A DNA stretch of 24,498 nt, from contig JAGHRX010000124.1 of the NCBI GenBank assembly GCA_018066165.1, positions 1 to 24,498 of the forward strand. The letters are read 5' to 3'. Source of the DNA: UBA1723 sp018066165. GTDB lineage: Bacteria > Bacteroidota > Bacteroidia > Bacteroidales > Paludibacteraceae. The number at the start of each line of letters is the position of its first letter. Positions within the stretch are counted from its first letter, which is position 1. Below are positions 24,341-24,498 of the stretch, one piece after another. The notes beneath the pieces are model-generated. The model saw only the letters and a program-made list of their open reading frames with translations. It searched no databases and was not told the DNA's origin. The position numbers and the translations under genes were made by a program.

Positions 24341-24498
24341 GTTCAAGCCAACACGACTCCACGGTCTGGTCCAGCGGACCAGTTTCGACGCAGTCGACGG
24401 TAGCCGATTCCAAAACGCGACCGAAGGTCGGATTTTGGTGTCGGATTTTGGTGTCGAATCGCATGTTGACGGATCGCGCAGGTCGGATTTGGTGTCGG
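24341..24498. repeat. GC-richer block of inverted and tandem short repeats, truncated by the window end
   Basis: The block includes a perfect inverted repeat CTGGTCC/GGACCAG (24366-24382) and a large imperfect hairpin with 19-base arms matching at 15 positions around a GAA loop (24404-24444). It also has TCGGATTTTGGTG twice in tandem (24428-24453) and a 12-base variant at 24483-24494. No open frame of note was seen. Base composition is clearly higher in G+C than the other intergenic regions. It may be an intergenic repeat element that continues beyond the window. Confidence 0.6.

Overview
The window is a stretch of chromosome from a member of the Bacteroidota, most likely the order Bacteroidales; genus cannot be fixed from this sequence. 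Four things point there. The glycogen synthase is of the eukaryote-like GT3 type that Bacteroides relatives use. A secreted giant protein ends in a type IX secretion (gliding-motility-associated) C-terminal domain. There is a DUF2027-Smr protein. Finally, most gene starts are preceded by the Bacteroidota -7 promoter box (TAnnTTTG) rather than by an E. coli-type promoter.

Layout: from 7 to 22146 everything is on the minus strand, so it is transcribed from high to low coordinates. In transcription order it runs: queA (tRNA queuosine synthesis) with its own terminator; a 10.8 kb gene for a secreted protein of about 3,600 residues with its own terminator; clpC (protein unfoldase) followed 17 bases later by a 61-residue PspC-domain membrane protein; uvrB followed 19 bases later by a UvrD/PcrA helicase and a terminator; then ridA and a GT3 glycogen synthase. 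From 22230 on, the plus strand carries a two-gene unit: a DUF2027-Smr protein and, 6 bases later, a secreted M23 (LytM) peptidase with a LysM domain, closed by a strong hairpin terminator. The last 190 bases hold an AT-rich direct repeat and a visibly GC-richer block of short tandem and inverted repeats that runs off the window.

Most genes are housekeeping: DNA repair (uvrB and helicase as one unit), proteostasis (clpC), tRNA modification (queA), metabolite repair (ridA), storage polysaccharide (glycogen synthase), and envelope maintenance (M23-LysM). The outlier is the giant gene. It has a signal peptide, a non-repetitive N-terminal region, about 23 successive four-cysteine units of roughly 100 residues related to HYR/Ig-like domains, then Ig-like domains and a type B type IX sorting domain. 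I infer a long, disulphide-studded surface or secreted fibre, probably an adhesin or matrix protein. It is the least explained object in the window.

The intergenic regions are compact and carry legible regulatory structure: consistent -7 boxes, four convincing intrinsic terminators, a promoter embedded in a terminator hairpin upstream of ridA, overlapping divergent promoters between queA and the DUF2027-Smr gene, and an inverted repeat upstream of uvrB that could be an operator. No tRNA, rRNA, CRISPR array, insertion sequence or phage gene was seen.
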